The position numbers and the translations under genes are program-made. DNA of 64,000 bases from a filamentous cyanobacterium CCT1 (GTDB lineage Bacteria; Cyanobacteriota; Cyanobacteriia; Phormidesmidales; Phormidesmidaceae), in assembly GCA_003017855.1 (NCBI GenBank), contig PYER01000001.1:1-64000 (forward strand). Direction: 5' to 3'. Every line of letters starts with the position of its first letter. The stretch's first letter is position 1. This document shows positions 26,368 to 34,927 of this stretch, in pieces. Under the pieces are notes generated by a model. That model was given only the letters and a program-made list of their open reading frames with translations. It had not been told where the DNA came from and made no database searches.

Positions 26368-27012
26368 CTAGCGCTTTGCTGTCGAATTCTCTGGGGCGCA
26401 GCGCAGCTCCACGGCCACCACCGGGTAGCTATTGGAGGCTGCGATCGCCCCCTCTAGTCCTGGCTCGCGAAAGGCTGCGGTGCTGGTAATTTCTCCCGCC
26501 TGACCGAGCGCCGCCGTATAGACCAGCGCCTCAGTGAAGCGTGCCAGAGAGCCGTCCCCGTTGACGACCTGTGAGCCTGTTCCCTGCATGACGGGCCGCT
26601 GCCCCTCGGGGAGCGCTAAGGTGTCGTACCGCTCCTGAGAGACGGAAAACTCCGGAAACTCGGTGGTCAGTACAAAGGTCGGCTCAGTGCCTTCGGGAGT
26701 TGGCCGCGTAGCGTTGACGACCAGCGCTAGCTGCCCCTCACCGGAAACCTGCGGCTGAGCGTCTTCGTTTAGCTGATGTTCCACCTCATAGGTGACCTCG
26801 ACCTCGCCATCTTCTAGCAGCAGCAGTCGACCCGTCACCTGGCTCAGCCCCCAGAACTCAATGTCCCAAAGGTAGAGCTGAGTACCATCGGGGAAGTTCA
26901 GGATCTGCTGGTTTGCGATCGCACATCCGACCTCCCTATTGCCAAATCCAGTGCAGGCAGATGCTGCCACAGTCAGCAGGTTCAGGACAGCGCAAAATCG
27001 ATGAAAGAACAT
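26368..27012 (-). CDS. Putative lipoprotein of unknown function
   Basis: A 214-residue protein with a short hydrophobic N-terminus (FCAVLNLLTVAASACTG). The cysteine at about residue 20 sits in an AASAC context that could be a lipobox, although leucine is not at -3. The rest is strand-rich (LYLWDIEFWGLSQVTGRLLLL; GEVEVTYEVEHQL), consistent with an exported beta-sandwich. No family is recognised. It lies 67 bases past the ycf46-like gene in the same orientation and may be read with it. Confidence 0.55.
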   Translation of the reverse strand: MFFHRFCAVLNLLTVAASACTGFGNREVGCAIANQQILNFPDGTQLYLWDIEFWGLSQVTGRLLLLEDGEVEVTYEVEHQLNEDAQPQVSGEGQLALVVNATRPTPEGTEPTFVLTTEFPEFSVSQERYDTLALPEGQRPVMQGTGSQVVNGDGSLARFTEALVYTAALGQAGEITSTAAFREPGLEGAIAASNSYPVVAVELRCAPENSTAKR

Positions 27013-27079
27013 AGCAAAAACGCCCTGGGCCGCAGCACAACCCGACCCCCAGCGGGTTCCTAAAGTTCCAAAGGCAGGC

Positions 27080-28612
27080 TTACCGGGCCGCTACAAACCG
27101 CTCCCGAGCCACATCCCGCAGCCGCTGAATATCTTCTCGACGGCAAATTGAGAGGGGCACGGTGCGCTTAATCTCGTCAAGCAGCAGGGCAGTGTCGGCG
27201 GGGCGATTTTCGTGCAGAGCGTGGTAATGGGCCGTGATCACGGCCTGCTCGATCTCGGCACCGCTAAAGCCGTCGGTCGCGACGACCAGTTCCTCCAAGT
27301 CAAAGTTCTCCAAGCCCTGCCGGCGGCGCTCCAGGTGAATGTGCAAAATATCGCGGCGCTCGTCGGCCTCGGGCAAATCGACAAAGAAAATTTCGTCAAA
27401 GCGGCCCTTGCGCAGCAGCTCGGGCGGAATCGCCGACAGGTCGTTGGCGGTGGCGACCACAAAGATTTCCTGGGATTTTTCCTGCAGCCAGGTGAGAAAG
27501 TATCCAAACAGGCGCCGGCTCAAGCCCCCGTCGGCCTCACCGTTGCTCTGGCCCAGGCTCTTTTCGATCTCGTCGATCCACAGAATGCAGGGGGCCATAG
27601 TCTCGGCCATGGTGACGGCGCGGCGAAAGTTCTTGTCTGACTCGCCCACGTACTTGTCGTAGAGGCGACCGGCATCGAGCTTGAGCAGGGGCAAGTTCCA
27701 CTGGCGGGCGATGGTTTTGGCTGCCAGCGACTTGCCGCAGCCCTGAATGCCGACGATCAAAATACCCTTGGGCGCGGGCAGGTTGTACTGGCGAGCCTGG
27801 GGCGTAAAGCCAACTTTGGCGTAGCTGAGCCAGCGCTTTAGCCCCTCAAAACCGCCTAGCTGGGCCAGGTTGGTCTCGGGTGGAAAGTAGTCGAGCAGCC
27901 CCTCTTCGTGGATGACGCGGGCCTTGCGCTCGAGCACGCGCTTCACGTCGTCCGCGTTGAGCCTGCCGTCATGGAGGGCGGCGTAGGAGACCACCTTGCG
28001 GGTCTGGCTCAGGGTCATACCCTGGAGCGCTTTGACCAGGGCATGAATGTCTTCGGGGGTCAGTTCGACCTTGACGCGACCCCTCAGCGCCCGCACCACG
28101 TCAGAGACGGCCCCGTACAGCTCTTCGGGCTCGGGTAGCTTGATGTCGAAATAGACGGCATCGTGGGCGATTTCGGGGGGTAGCGCTTGACTGCTGCCGC
28201 TGATTACCAGCGTAGAGCGGTGGTGGGAAAACTGGTCGGCGACTTCCCGCAGCTGCCGCGCCACCACCGGATCTTTGAGGTGGGCCGCAAAGTCCTTGAG
28301 CCAGAAGATGGCCTTGAAGTTTAGATCCTGAATGTGGCGCAGCATGTCGAGGGGTTCGGCGGTTTTGGGCAGCGCCTGACCGCGCTTGCTGCCGGGGGGC
28401 GCGTACTCGTTTTGCCAGCGGTTGTCGGGGCTCTCGGGCGATCGCATCAGCCCCTGGGCAACGCTCCATTCAAACACCGCCATCTGCATATCGCTGCAGG
28501 CTGCCTTGATTAACCCCTGCACCCGCTCCTCCTCAACGGTGTCAATCACCACGATCGGGTGAAAGGAGGTCACCAGGGTTTGAAAGTGCTGCACGCTGGA
28601 TTTGAAGGACAT
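27080..28612 (-). CDS. ycf46: Ycf46-like AAA ATPase
   Basis: A 510-residue AAA protein of the Ycf46 type. The N-terminal half (FHPIVVIDTVEEERVQGLI onward) is a degenerate P-loop-like domain typical of Ycf46. The C-terminal half is a full AAA module: Walker A VGIQGCGKSLAAK (about 285), Walker B CILWIDEIEKSL (about 342), and sensor/arginine-finger regions VVATANDLSAIPPELLRKGRFDE. Ycf46 is found in cyanobacteria and red-algal plastids. In Synechocystis a homologue is linked to carbon-uptake regulation, known from the family and not shown here. Confidence 0.9.
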   Translation of the reverse strand: MSFKSSVQHFQTLVTSFHPIVVIDTVEEERVQGLIKAACSDMQMAVFEWSVAQGLMRSPESPDNRWQNEYAPPGSKRGQALPKTAEPLDMLRHIQDLNFKAIFWLKDFAAHLKDPVVARQLREVADQFSHHRSTLVISGSSQALPPEIAHDAVYFDIKLPEPEELYGAVSDVVRALRGRVKVELTPEDIHALVKALQGMTLSQTRKVVSYAALHDGRLNADDVKRVLERKARVIHEEGLLDYFPPETNLAQLGGFEGLKRWLSYAKVGFTPQARQYNLPAPKGILIVGIQGCGKSLAAKTIARQWNLPLLKLDAGRLYDKYVGESDKNFRRAVTMAETMAPCILWIDEIEKSLGQSNGEADGGLSRRLFGYFLTWLQEKSQEIFVVATANDLSAIPPELLRKGRFDEIFFVDLPEADERRDILHIHLERRRQGLENFDLEELVVATDGFSGAEIEQAVITAHYHALHENRPADTALLLDEIKRTVPLSICRREDIQRLRDVARERFVAAR

Positions 28613-28698
28613 GGCTGCCTAAGATAACGCTAGGGCTAAGGTGCCCGCTTCTGCTTACACTTGCTGCACGGCGGATTCCGGAAGCCCAGTCGAGCGCC

Positions 28699-29559
28699 CT
28701 AGTCGAGCACGTCTATGCCCTGGCGAGCGTAGCGAATGCGCAGCTTGAGCCCCAGGGTGATTTGCTTCATCACCCAGTAAAGGCTGGCCAAAATCAAAAA
28801 CGTGACGAAGATAACGGCCGCCGGTTGCTTTGAGGTCAGGGCATCAAGGGTATAGGCAATGACGCCAGTGGGGTCAATCACCAGATCCCAGCTGTTAAAG
28901 CGCAAAAACCGGCCCAGGTAAATGCCCACTGCACTGAGGGCGTGAATCGTCAGCTCGAGGGGCAAAATCAACGCTTTGGCACCGTGCTGCTTGAGGTAGG
29001 CGGCCAGGTTGAGGATCGAGACGACGTAGGCTTCAAACCCCAGTAAAATGGCGATCGCGTGAAGGGGAATGAACACCAGAGCCACGACCAAAATGCGAAT
29101 CTGTCCCGAGCTGGTGCCTCGAATCAAATGAATAATGTCGGTGAGCACGTAGGGCGCGTTGGGCAAAAAGACCAAAAACACCACCAGCCCAACCCACCAC
29201 AGCCAACCCTGGGGATCTTGCTTGGTCTTGAAAATCTTCAGGCTGAGGAGACCGGCAAAGGCCGTCACCGCCAATAGCCACAGCAGCTCAAACCAGGAGA
29301 GCAAACCGCCGTTGCTGTTGTCTCTGAGCAGGTTGAAGAGACCCTGCGCGGCACGTGGGATGCGAGGCCCCAGCCCCAGCACGCCAATTATCCCCACCAG
29401 CACGCAGGCGGCCAAAAACCATCGGTTGGCTAGGGTCTGACGACGAAACAAACTAAAGCTCAGCAGCAGCGGAATCGCCGCCAAAAACAAGTTCCATAGA
29501 ATCCAGCCGCTGTAGACGTTATCAAAGGCGCTGATAATGTTGGGCAGGAGCCATCTCAT
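28699..29559 (-). CDS. DUF1361 family membrane protein
   Basis: A 286-residue polytopic membrane protein with about seven hydrophobic segments. The DUF1361 signature is visible: VFLPNAPYVLTDIIHL, then a polar loop (RGTSSGQIRIL), and later LRFNSWDLVIDP. The family's function is unknown. It lies 86 bases upstream of the ycf46-like gene in the same orientation, and diverges from the S10 peptidase gene. Confidence 0.85.
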   Translation of the reverse strand: MRWLLPNIISAFDNVYSGWILWNLFLAAIPLLLSFSLFRRQTLANRWFLAACVLVGIIGVLGLGPRIPRAAQGLFNLLRDNSNGGLLSWFELLWLLAVTAFAGLLSLKIFKTKQDPQGWLWWVGLVVFLVFLPNAPYVLTDIIHLIRGTSSGQIRILVVALVFIPLHAIAILLGFEAYVVSILNLAAYLKQHGAKALILPLELTIHALSAVGIYLGRFLRFNSWDLVIDPTGVIAYTLDALTSKQPAAVIFVTFLILASLYWVMKQITLGLKLRIRYARQGIDVLD

Positions 29560-29733
29560 CGGGTCTCAACTCCTAAAGCAGAACTTAATTTAACCCAATC
29601 TAAATCTTCAAAGGGCACAGTGTCCTTTCCTGAATAAGTTGAGGTCATTTGCGACGCGTTCGCTTTAGGAATTGTGCCCATTGCCCAGCAGCACCCGCGC
29701 TATAACAGGGAGAGTCTTCTTAACCGCATCGCT

Positions 29734-31233
29734 ATGCCAGAAACTCCCCAGCGTCAGGGCAATACCACCGAGCACCTACTGACTACCCCCCACGGTAGCC
29801 AGCCCTACACCGCTTCGGCCCAGTGGCAGACGCTCTACGAAAATGACAAACCCGTGGCGGAGCTGTTCCACGTGGCGTACACCATTGCCGACCAAGACCC
29901 GGCCCAGCGACCAATTACCTTTGTATTTAACGGCGGTCCTGGGGCGGCCTCGGCCTACCTGCACATGGGCGCTCTGGGGCCACGTCGGGTCGTGTTTAAC
30001 CCCAACGGCAGCTTGCCGCGTCCGCCCGTACAGGTGGTCGACAACGGCGAAAGCTGGCTGAGCTTTACCGACCTGGTGTTTATCGATCCGCTGGGCACCG
30101 GCTTTAGCCGCACCCTGCCCAAGGAGGGCGAAAAATCTGAGCAATCAGAGGACAAATCGGCGGAAAAGTCTGGGCAGAAACCCGCCGACAGCGCCGACGA
30201 TAGCGCCAAGAAATTTTGGACGGTCGATCGCGACCTCAATGCCCTGGGCGAGTTTATTCAGGCCTACCTATCGACCCACCACCGCTGGCTGTCGCCCGTG
30301 TTTATTGCCGGGGAAAGCTACGGCGGCTTTCGGGTGGCGAAGCTCTGTCGCAAACTACAGCAGGACTACGGCGTGGGCCTGTGCGGGGCGGTTTTAATCT
30401 CTCCGGTGATGGAGTTTATGCTGCTGGAGGGCAACGACTACAACCTCAGCGGCTGGGCGACGGTGATTCCGTCGATGGCGGCGACGGCGGTCTACCACGG
30501 TCGAGTCAATACTACCGACAGCCCCGCTGCCCACGGGGCCAAAGCCGCCGAGTTTGCCCGCAAAACGCTGATTCCGCTGCTGGCCCTGGGCCGTACTGCC
30601 GCCGCCGAAGACCAGCAGCGCGTTTTTGGCCAGCTAGCCGAGCTAATTGGCCTGCCCCCGGAGGTGGTTCAGCGCCACCGGGGCCGCATTGACATCACGG
30701 TGTTTGCCCGTGAGCTGCTGCGCCACCAGCAGCGCATTTTGGGCCTTTATGATGGCTCGGTAACCGCGATCGACCCCTTCCCCGATCGCGTGCTGCACGA
30801 GGGCACCGACCCCACCCTGGAGGGCATCGATCGCCTGTTTACCGGCGCTATCAACAGCCACCTGCGCGCTACGCTGGGGGTCAACACCACCCTCACCTAC
30901 AACCTGCTCAGCTTTGAGGTATTTAAGGCCTGGGAGTTTTTGCCCGAGAGCGACTACCGCCAGGGGTTTGTGGGCTCCGTGGACGACCTGCGGGTGGGCA
31001 TGGCCCTCAACCCCTACCTGCAGGTCTACATCACCCACGGCATCTACGACCTGGTGACGCCCTACTTTTCGTCGAACCACCTGGTTGACCAGATGGCGCT
31101 CAACGACGAGCTGCGCCCCAACCTCACCCTGCGCCATTTCCAAGGCGGCCACATGTTCTACACCTGGGATGAGTCGCGGCGAAAGTGGTTTGACGACATG
31201 CAGGCCTTTTATCGGCGGGCCACCCGTGGCTAA
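29734..31233 (+). CDS. Peptidase S10 (serine carboxypeptidase-like)
   Basis: A 499-residue S10-family protein. The family core FVFNGGPGAASAYLHMGALG (N-G-G-P-G oxyanion loop) is followed by FIDPLGTGFSR, the nucleophile site AGESYGGF (G-E-S-Y-G), the Asp region HGIYDLVTPYF and the His region QGGHMFYTW, so the triad is complete. No signal peptide is visible, although many S10 enzymes are secreted. A charged Lys/Glu/Ser insertion (about residues 130-155) interrupts the N-terminal domain. The start is ATG 29734 (MPETPQRQG); an upstream ATG at 29674 is less likely. Its stop overlaps the stop of the convergent next gene. Confidence 0.88.
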   Translation: MPETPQRQGNTTEHLLTTPHGSQPYTASAQWQTLYENDKPVAELFHVAYTIADQDPAQRPITFVFNGGPGAASAYLHMGALGPRRVVFNPNGSLPRPPVQVVDNGESWLSFTDLVFIDPLGTGFSRTLPKEGEKSEQSEDKSAEKSGQKPADSADDSAKKFWTVDRDLNALGEFIQAYLSTHHRWLSPVFIAGESYGGFRVAKLCRKLQQDYGVGLCGAVLISPVMEFMLLEGNDYNLSGWATVIPSMAATAVYHGRVNTTDSPAAHGAKAAEFARKTLIPLLALGRTAAAEDQQRVFGQLAELIGLPPEVVQRHRGRIDITVFARELLRHQQRILGLYDGSVTAIDPFPDRVLHEGTDPTLEGIDRLFTGAINSHLRATLGVNTTLTYNLLSFEVFKAWEFLPESDYRQGFVGSVDDLRVGMALNPYLQVYITHGIYDLVTPYFSSNHLVDQMALNDELRPNLTLRHFQGGHMFYTWDESRRKWFDDMQAFYRRATRG

Positions 31234-32048
31234 GGGGACGGTTCGGCGCCTGCTCCCTCCAGGGGTTGACTCCACTGCGAAACACGGCTGACATCGAAAT
31301 CGAGGGCAATCTGACCCAGTTCGGTCAATCGCTGGTCGGTGGCCAAAATGAAGTCTGCCGGGGTAGGGCTGTTGGGGGTGCTGGGTTGAATGGCCCAGTA
31401 GCTCAGCACGGCATTGTAGAGCTGGGTGTATTCGGTGTAGAGCTGGCCGTTGAGCTGAATATTGTCCTGGAACTTGAAGATCAGGATCAGGTTGCTGTGG
31501 AAAATGACCAGCCCCGAGGACAGGATGAACAGGTTGATCAAGGCGTTGTTGACCTGCTCCCAGCCTACTTTGCTGATAAAGAACAGGCTGATTGAGGCCA
31601 GTCCAGTCGCCAAACCCACGGTGCCCAGAGCAATAAAATTGAGTTTGTAAAACAGCCCCATGACCTGGACATGGGTTTCAACCCGCGCCTGAATTAGCAT
31701 GAACTGATCGACCATACGCGATCGCTCAGCCGCCGTAGCCTGAATGTTGGTGACCAGCGCCTGGCTGTCAGCCCGGGTTTTGGCAACGGTATTGAGGTTG
31801 AGCCAGTCACGCTCCTGGCTGCTGGCAAAGGCAAACATCCAGACGTTGAGGCTAAGGCTACCCAGCAGCAGTGTTCCCGCCAGGGCCAGGTGCCCGACCA
31901 GAGTAAGCTGATTGGACTGGGGCGAAATCAGGCGAGTCAGCCAGGGGGACCGAACAGACTGAACGGCTGGGCGGTCTGGCGGGCGATCGTCGGTGAGGGG
32001 GGAAGAGGCTTCGGCCATGGCCAAAGAGGGCTCCGAAAAGATGGGCAA
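31230..32048 (-). CDS. Four-helix membrane protein of unknown function
   Basis: A 272-residue protein. Residues 1-45 are polar and Pro-rich. Transmembrane helices are seen near 51-73, 138-158 and 168-190, with a weaker one near 130. The loop between helices 1 and 2 (RADSQALVTNIQATAAERSR) is helical and resembles a periplasmic four-helix bundle of sensor proteins, but no kinase or methyl-acceptor domain follows. No family is recognised. An intrinsic terminator lies 48 bases before its ATG, inside its probable leader. Its 3' end overlaps that of the S10 gene by 4 bases. Confidence 0.6.
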   Translation of the reverse strand: MPIFSEPSLAMAEASSPLTDDRPPDRPAVQSVRSPWLTRLISPQSNQLTLVGHLALAGTLLLGSLSLNVWMFAFASSQERDWLNLNTVAKTRADSQALVTNIQATAAERSRMVDQFMLIQARVETHVQVMGLFYKLNFIALGTVGLATGLASISLFFISKVGWEQVNNALINLFILSSGLVIFHSNLILIFKFQDNIQLNGQLYTEYTQLYNAVLSYWAIQPSTPNSPTPADFILATDQRLTELGQIALDFDVSRVSQWSQPLEGAGAEPSP

Positions 32049-32095
32049 GCCAAAGGGCTAGGCTAAGGCTTCCCCAGGCGATCGCCGTTATCTCC

Positions 32096-32135
32096 AAAAA
32101 AAAAACCGACAATTCCAATGGCTGGAGCTGTCGGT
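32096..32135 (-). terminator. Intrinsic terminator upstream of the membrane-protein gene (attenuator or sRNA end)
   Basis: On the minus strand the arms accgaca and tgtcggt (7 bp) enclose tcca/tgga, and a run of nine to ten T residues follows (32105-32096). No minus-strand gene lies to its right. It therefore ends a short transcript starting between about 32140 and 32240, or acts as a leader attenuator for the gene starting at 32048. Confidence 0.75.
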
Positions 32136-32232
32136 TGGTTGTGTGTTCCCTGTAGATGACTCGGCTAAAGTTGAGTCAACCTTAGTATTACGGGAAGGTT
32201 CCTGAAAACCTAGCTAATTTGTCACACCGGAC

Positions 32233-32248
32233 TGTGAGATCGATCACA
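32233..32248. promoter_or_regulatory. CRP/SyCRP1-type binding site
   Basis: TGTGA-GATCGA-TCACA is a perfect match to the TGTGA-N6-TCACA consensus of cAMP receptor proteins, conserved in cyanobacterial SyCRP1. It lies between the divergent membrane-protein gene (minus, ATG 32048) and the TerB-like gene (plus, GTG 32389). Its centre is about 150 bases from the plus-strand start codon and 35-45 bases from a plausible minus-strand start site near 32200. Confidence 0.7.
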
Positions 32249-32388
32249 CAATTAAGCAATTTGACGGAGGCCAGGGCCACATGGGGTTTGCTAACCGTGA
32301 AGACTCCTGACAATGAATTGCACCGGAGCGGCTTTGGGGCAAGAATAAGTTGCACCGGGGCGAGGCCAACGTTAAGGAGACTACCGTC

Positions 32389-32814
32389 GTGACCAATCTA
32401 TCCACAGGCTCGGCGGCCATGGGTCCGTCAGAGGCCCTGGCCAGCATTGCGCTGGTGGCGATCGCCGCCGATGGCTACCTGGCCGAGCGCGAGGGGCAGG
32501 ATATGACGATGCTGCTCTCGCGTATGGCGCTGTTTAGCAGCTATTCTAGCGAAGCCCTACACCGCCTGTTTGATACGCTGCTGGTGCGCCTGAAACAGGA
32601 GGGTCCAGGCATACTGATCAACCAGGCCAAGGGGGTGCTGCCCCCAGACCTGCGGGAGACCGCCTTTGCGATCGCCACCGATCTGGTGCTTTCCGACCGC
32701 ACGGTTACGCCCCAGGAGCAGTCTTTTTTAGAGGATCTTTGCGTCATCCTAGAGATTCCCAACTCGACGGCTCAGCAGATTGTGCAGGTGATGACGATTA
32801 AAAATCGGGGCTAG
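32389..32814 (+). CDS. TerB-like (tellurite resistance TerB family) protein
   Basis: A 141-residue helical protein with the TerB pattern: SEALASIALVAIAADGYLAEREGQ at the start (the acidic D-G-x-L-x-x-x-E motif), then a second such half near LVLSDRTVTPQEQSFLEDLC. TerB-like domains are thought to bind metal and occur in stress and membrane-linked systems. The start is placed at GTG 32389, preceded by AAGGAG (32374-32379) with 9-base spacing. The ATG at 32350 lacks such a site. A CRP-type site lies upstream. Confidence 0.75.
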   Translation: MTNLSTGSAAMGPSEALASIALVAIAADGYLAEREGQDMTMLLSRMALFSSYSSEALHRLFDTLLVRLKQEGPGILINQAKGVLPPDLRETAFAIATDLVLSDRTVTPQEQSFLEDLCVILEIPNSTAQQIVQVMTIKNRG

Positions 32815-32864
32815 GCCCTGGTTAGAACAGCCTTCCAGAACGTCGGGTAGATTTAGAGATTTTT

Positions 32865-33016
32865 GCCGATGTAGCTGTATGTTCCCCCAGCAGAGGGATG
32901 TCAGAACCGTACTTTGTCCAGGCCCGTCGGAGTGCGGCTGCTTTTGATTCTGGAGGGTTGACAAGAGCACTCGATTCGTAATCGAGCGGTCGCGGGTTCA
33001 AATCCCGCCATCGGCT
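32865..33016 (+). tRNA. trnT-CGU: tRNA-Thr(CGU) with an approximately 80-base insertion in the D-arm
   Basis: The 5' acceptor strand GCCGATG (32865-32871) pairs perfectly with CATCGGC (33009-33015). TA and GCT follow (GCT pairing AGC of GAGC at 32965-32968). The anticodon stem CTCGA/TCGAG encloses loop TTCGTAA with anticodon CGT (32977-32979). The T-arm is GCGGG-TTCAAAT-CCCGC, the discriminator is T33016, and CCA is not encoded. Between the D-stem arms are 88 bases (32877-32964) in place of the usual 8 or so. That insert has nested pairs TGTCA/TGACA and TCCAG/CTGGA. The gene may be a pseudogene or may need removal of the insert. Confidence 0.75.
32965..33016 (+). other. Probable island attachment site (3' half of tRNA-Thr)
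   Basis: The 3' half of the tRNA is intact and an integrase gene begins 180 bases downstream in the same orientation. Tyrosine integrases commonly recombine at tRNA 3' ends, restoring the gene at one end and leaving a direct repeat of the 3' segment at the other. The second copy would lie beyond the window. The exact crossover point cannot be seen. Confidence 0.5.
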
Positions 33017-33196
33017 TCCCTTTCAAATGACTGAAATGCCTTGATTCCAAAGGGTTTGGTGGCTTGACTGCTTAGTGTGGCGAGACGCATAGATTCTTGA
33101 AATTGGGTGTAGATGGACGTCTTTAGGCTATTTTTTGGGGTAAGTTTGGGGTAATTAACGGGGGTCTACCACAGTCCACTTACCCCATTCCCCGCC

Positions 33197-34381
33197 ATGC
33201 CTTCCCCCTCAACGACCCAGTCCAAGTCTCGCAAGGCCAAGAAAGGCACCGTCCAGGTCAAGAACTCCAACGATCGCTTGCAGCTGGTCTTTAGCTGGCA
33301 GCGCAAACGATACTACTTCAGTACCGGTCTGCCCGATTCCCCCATCAACCGCAAGCTAGCCGAGCAAAAGGCTCGTCAAATCGAATTGGATTTCGTTTCG
33401 GGCAACTTCGACCCCAGCCTCGATAAGTACCGGCCCGAGGTCGAACAGTCCCAGTCCCAACGGAAAACTCCCGCGACTCCCAAGCTGCTCGACCTCTGGT
33501 TGCAATACATGGAGTACCGAACTCCCAACATTTCGCCGACCACCCTGAACAGCACCTATGAGCCCGTCGCTGCCCACATCCGCAAATGTAAGATTGACGG
33601 GTTAAAGAACCCGCTCAAATTTCGCACAGAGCTCCTGAAGGCCACTACTGAATCGCAAGCCCGCCGATCGCTGATGCAAATCTCAGCCGCATGTGATTGG
33701 GGCCTCAAACATAATCTGATTCAGGAGAATCCCTTTTCGGGCATGTATCTGGACATGCTCCAATCAAAAGCGCCACCGCCTGTGGCATTTACCGTCGAGG
33801 AGCGCGATCGCATCATTGCAGCCTTCGTCAACGATAGCCGACCAGGCACTGACTATCGGCACTATGCACCTTTCGTCAAATTCCTGTTCTGGACGGGGTG
33901 CCGCCCCTGTGAGGCTATTGGGTTGCGTTGGGGCAGTGTGCTACCCGATTGCAGCCGTGTGCATTTCCATGAAAGCATCGTTGAAATTTCAGGACGTAAG
34001 GTCAGACGCAAAGAGGATAAAACAGCGGTCAAACGCTGGTTTACCTGCCCCGATAATTTAAAGGAACTCTTGCAATCCATTCGGCCTGAGCACCCAGATC
34101 CCGAAGCCTTGGTCTTTCCATCGCCCAAAGGCCACTCTATGACCGCCAGTAACTTTCGCGATCGGGGGTGGACGGCCATTTTGAGCGACCTGGGGCTGTC
34201 GATGAAAGAGGGCATCAAAATGACCCCCTACAACTGCCGCGACACGTTTATAACCCTTCAAGCGTTGCAAGGGCATTCCTCAACTACCATTGCCCGTTGG
34301 GTGGGTAATTCAAGCAAAATCATTGAAGAGCGGTACCTAGACCGGATGAGATTGGATCATCTCCGGCCTACCAATATCTGA
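33197..34381 (+). CDS. Tyrosine-type site-specific integrase
   Basis: A 394-residue phage-type integrase. An N-terminal AP2-like arm-binding region (QLVFSWQRKRYYFSTGLPDS) is followed by a SAM-like core-binding domain (about 95-190) and the catalytic domain. Box I arginine is in TGCRPCEAIGLRW. Box II reads TPYNCRDTFIT, where the usual H-x-x-R-H is Y-N-C-R-D: the arginine is kept and both histidines are replaced. The nucleophile is Tyr in EERYL near residue 380. The box II changes occur in some cyanobacterial integrases but leave activity uncertain. It probably inserted the island to its right at the tRNA. Confidence 0.88.
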   Translation: MPSPSTTQSKSRKAKKGTVQVKNSNDRLQLVFSWQRKRYYFSTGLPDSPINRKLAEQKARQIELDFVSGNFDPSLDKYRPEVEQSQSQRKTPATPKLLDLWLQYMEYRTPNISPTTLNSTYEPVAAHIRKCKIDGLKNPLKFRTELLKATTESQARRSLMQISAACDWGLKHNLIQENPFSGMYLDMLQSKAPPPVAFTVEERDRIIAAFVNDSRPGTDYRHYAPFVKFLFWTGCRPCEAIGLRWGSVLPDCSRVHFHESIVEISGRKVRRKEDKTAVKRWFTCPDNLKELLQSIRPEHPDPEALVFPSPKGHSMTASNFRDRGWTAILSDLGLSMKEGIKMTPYNCRDTFITLQALQGHSSTTIARWVGNSSKIIEERYLDRMRLDHLRPTNI

Positions 34382-34388
34382 ATGTTAT

Positions 34389-34446
34389 GGCGGGCTACTA
34401 TGAGATATTTACGCTCGAAACTCAGCAGTAGACCCGCCCTTTGTGT
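34389..34446 (+). terminator. Probable terminator of the integrase gene
   Basis: Arms ggcgggctact (34389-34399) and agtagacccgcc (34427-34438, one bulged base) enclose a 27-base loop. ctttgtgt follows. It lies 8 bases past the integrase stop. Confidence 0.5.
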
Positions 34447-34927
34447 GAAGGAAGTATTTAATAAGCCTGAAAGACTTACAGGACAAGGCTTTCAATTTGT
34501 CGCTTTTTAAGTGATAGTCAAATGATAGTCAATTTAGTGTGATAGTTAATTCCTGAAATCCCTGCTGTAAAAGGGTTTGAGCGAATTTGGGCGAGATTGG
34601 TCTTTTTTGGATAGGTTGTGCGATCGCTATTCCCATTAGTGGATAGCCTCCTTTGCCTTAGGCCAACACCATCAATGATGGAAACAGCTAATCTTTTGTT
34701 GAGGAGAGATTGGATCCAATCGAGAGCAGGTGGATTTGGACAAGAGATTGCTTCAGCGGTGTATCAGCACCGATATCTAGTCAGGCCCAATACCAAAAAA
34801 CTTCCAGCATCAACTCAGCCTTAAGCTTGACCCTGAGCTAAAATTGGATCACAATCCAGGATGTCATCCAGTTCGGCGACTGTTTTAGAGCTTTTCCGTC
34901 CCTTCAACATGCCAAGGTGCCGCACAT
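34447..34927. other. Gene-free spacer inside the island
   Basis: I see no convincing gene. tgatagtcaa occurs twice in direct repeat near 34512-34531. An open frame at 34618-34824 lacks a ribosome-binding site and any recognisable domain. The stretch could hold a decayed gene. Confidence 0.4.

Noticed and set aside
32877-32964. Group I or group II intron in tRNA-Thr
   Set aside because: At about 80-88 bases it is far too short for a catalytic core, and it sits in the D-loop. No P/Q/R/S or domain V elements are seen.
34618-34824. Possible 68-residue gene
   Set aside because: No ribosome-binding site, no domain, in a decayed-looking spacer.
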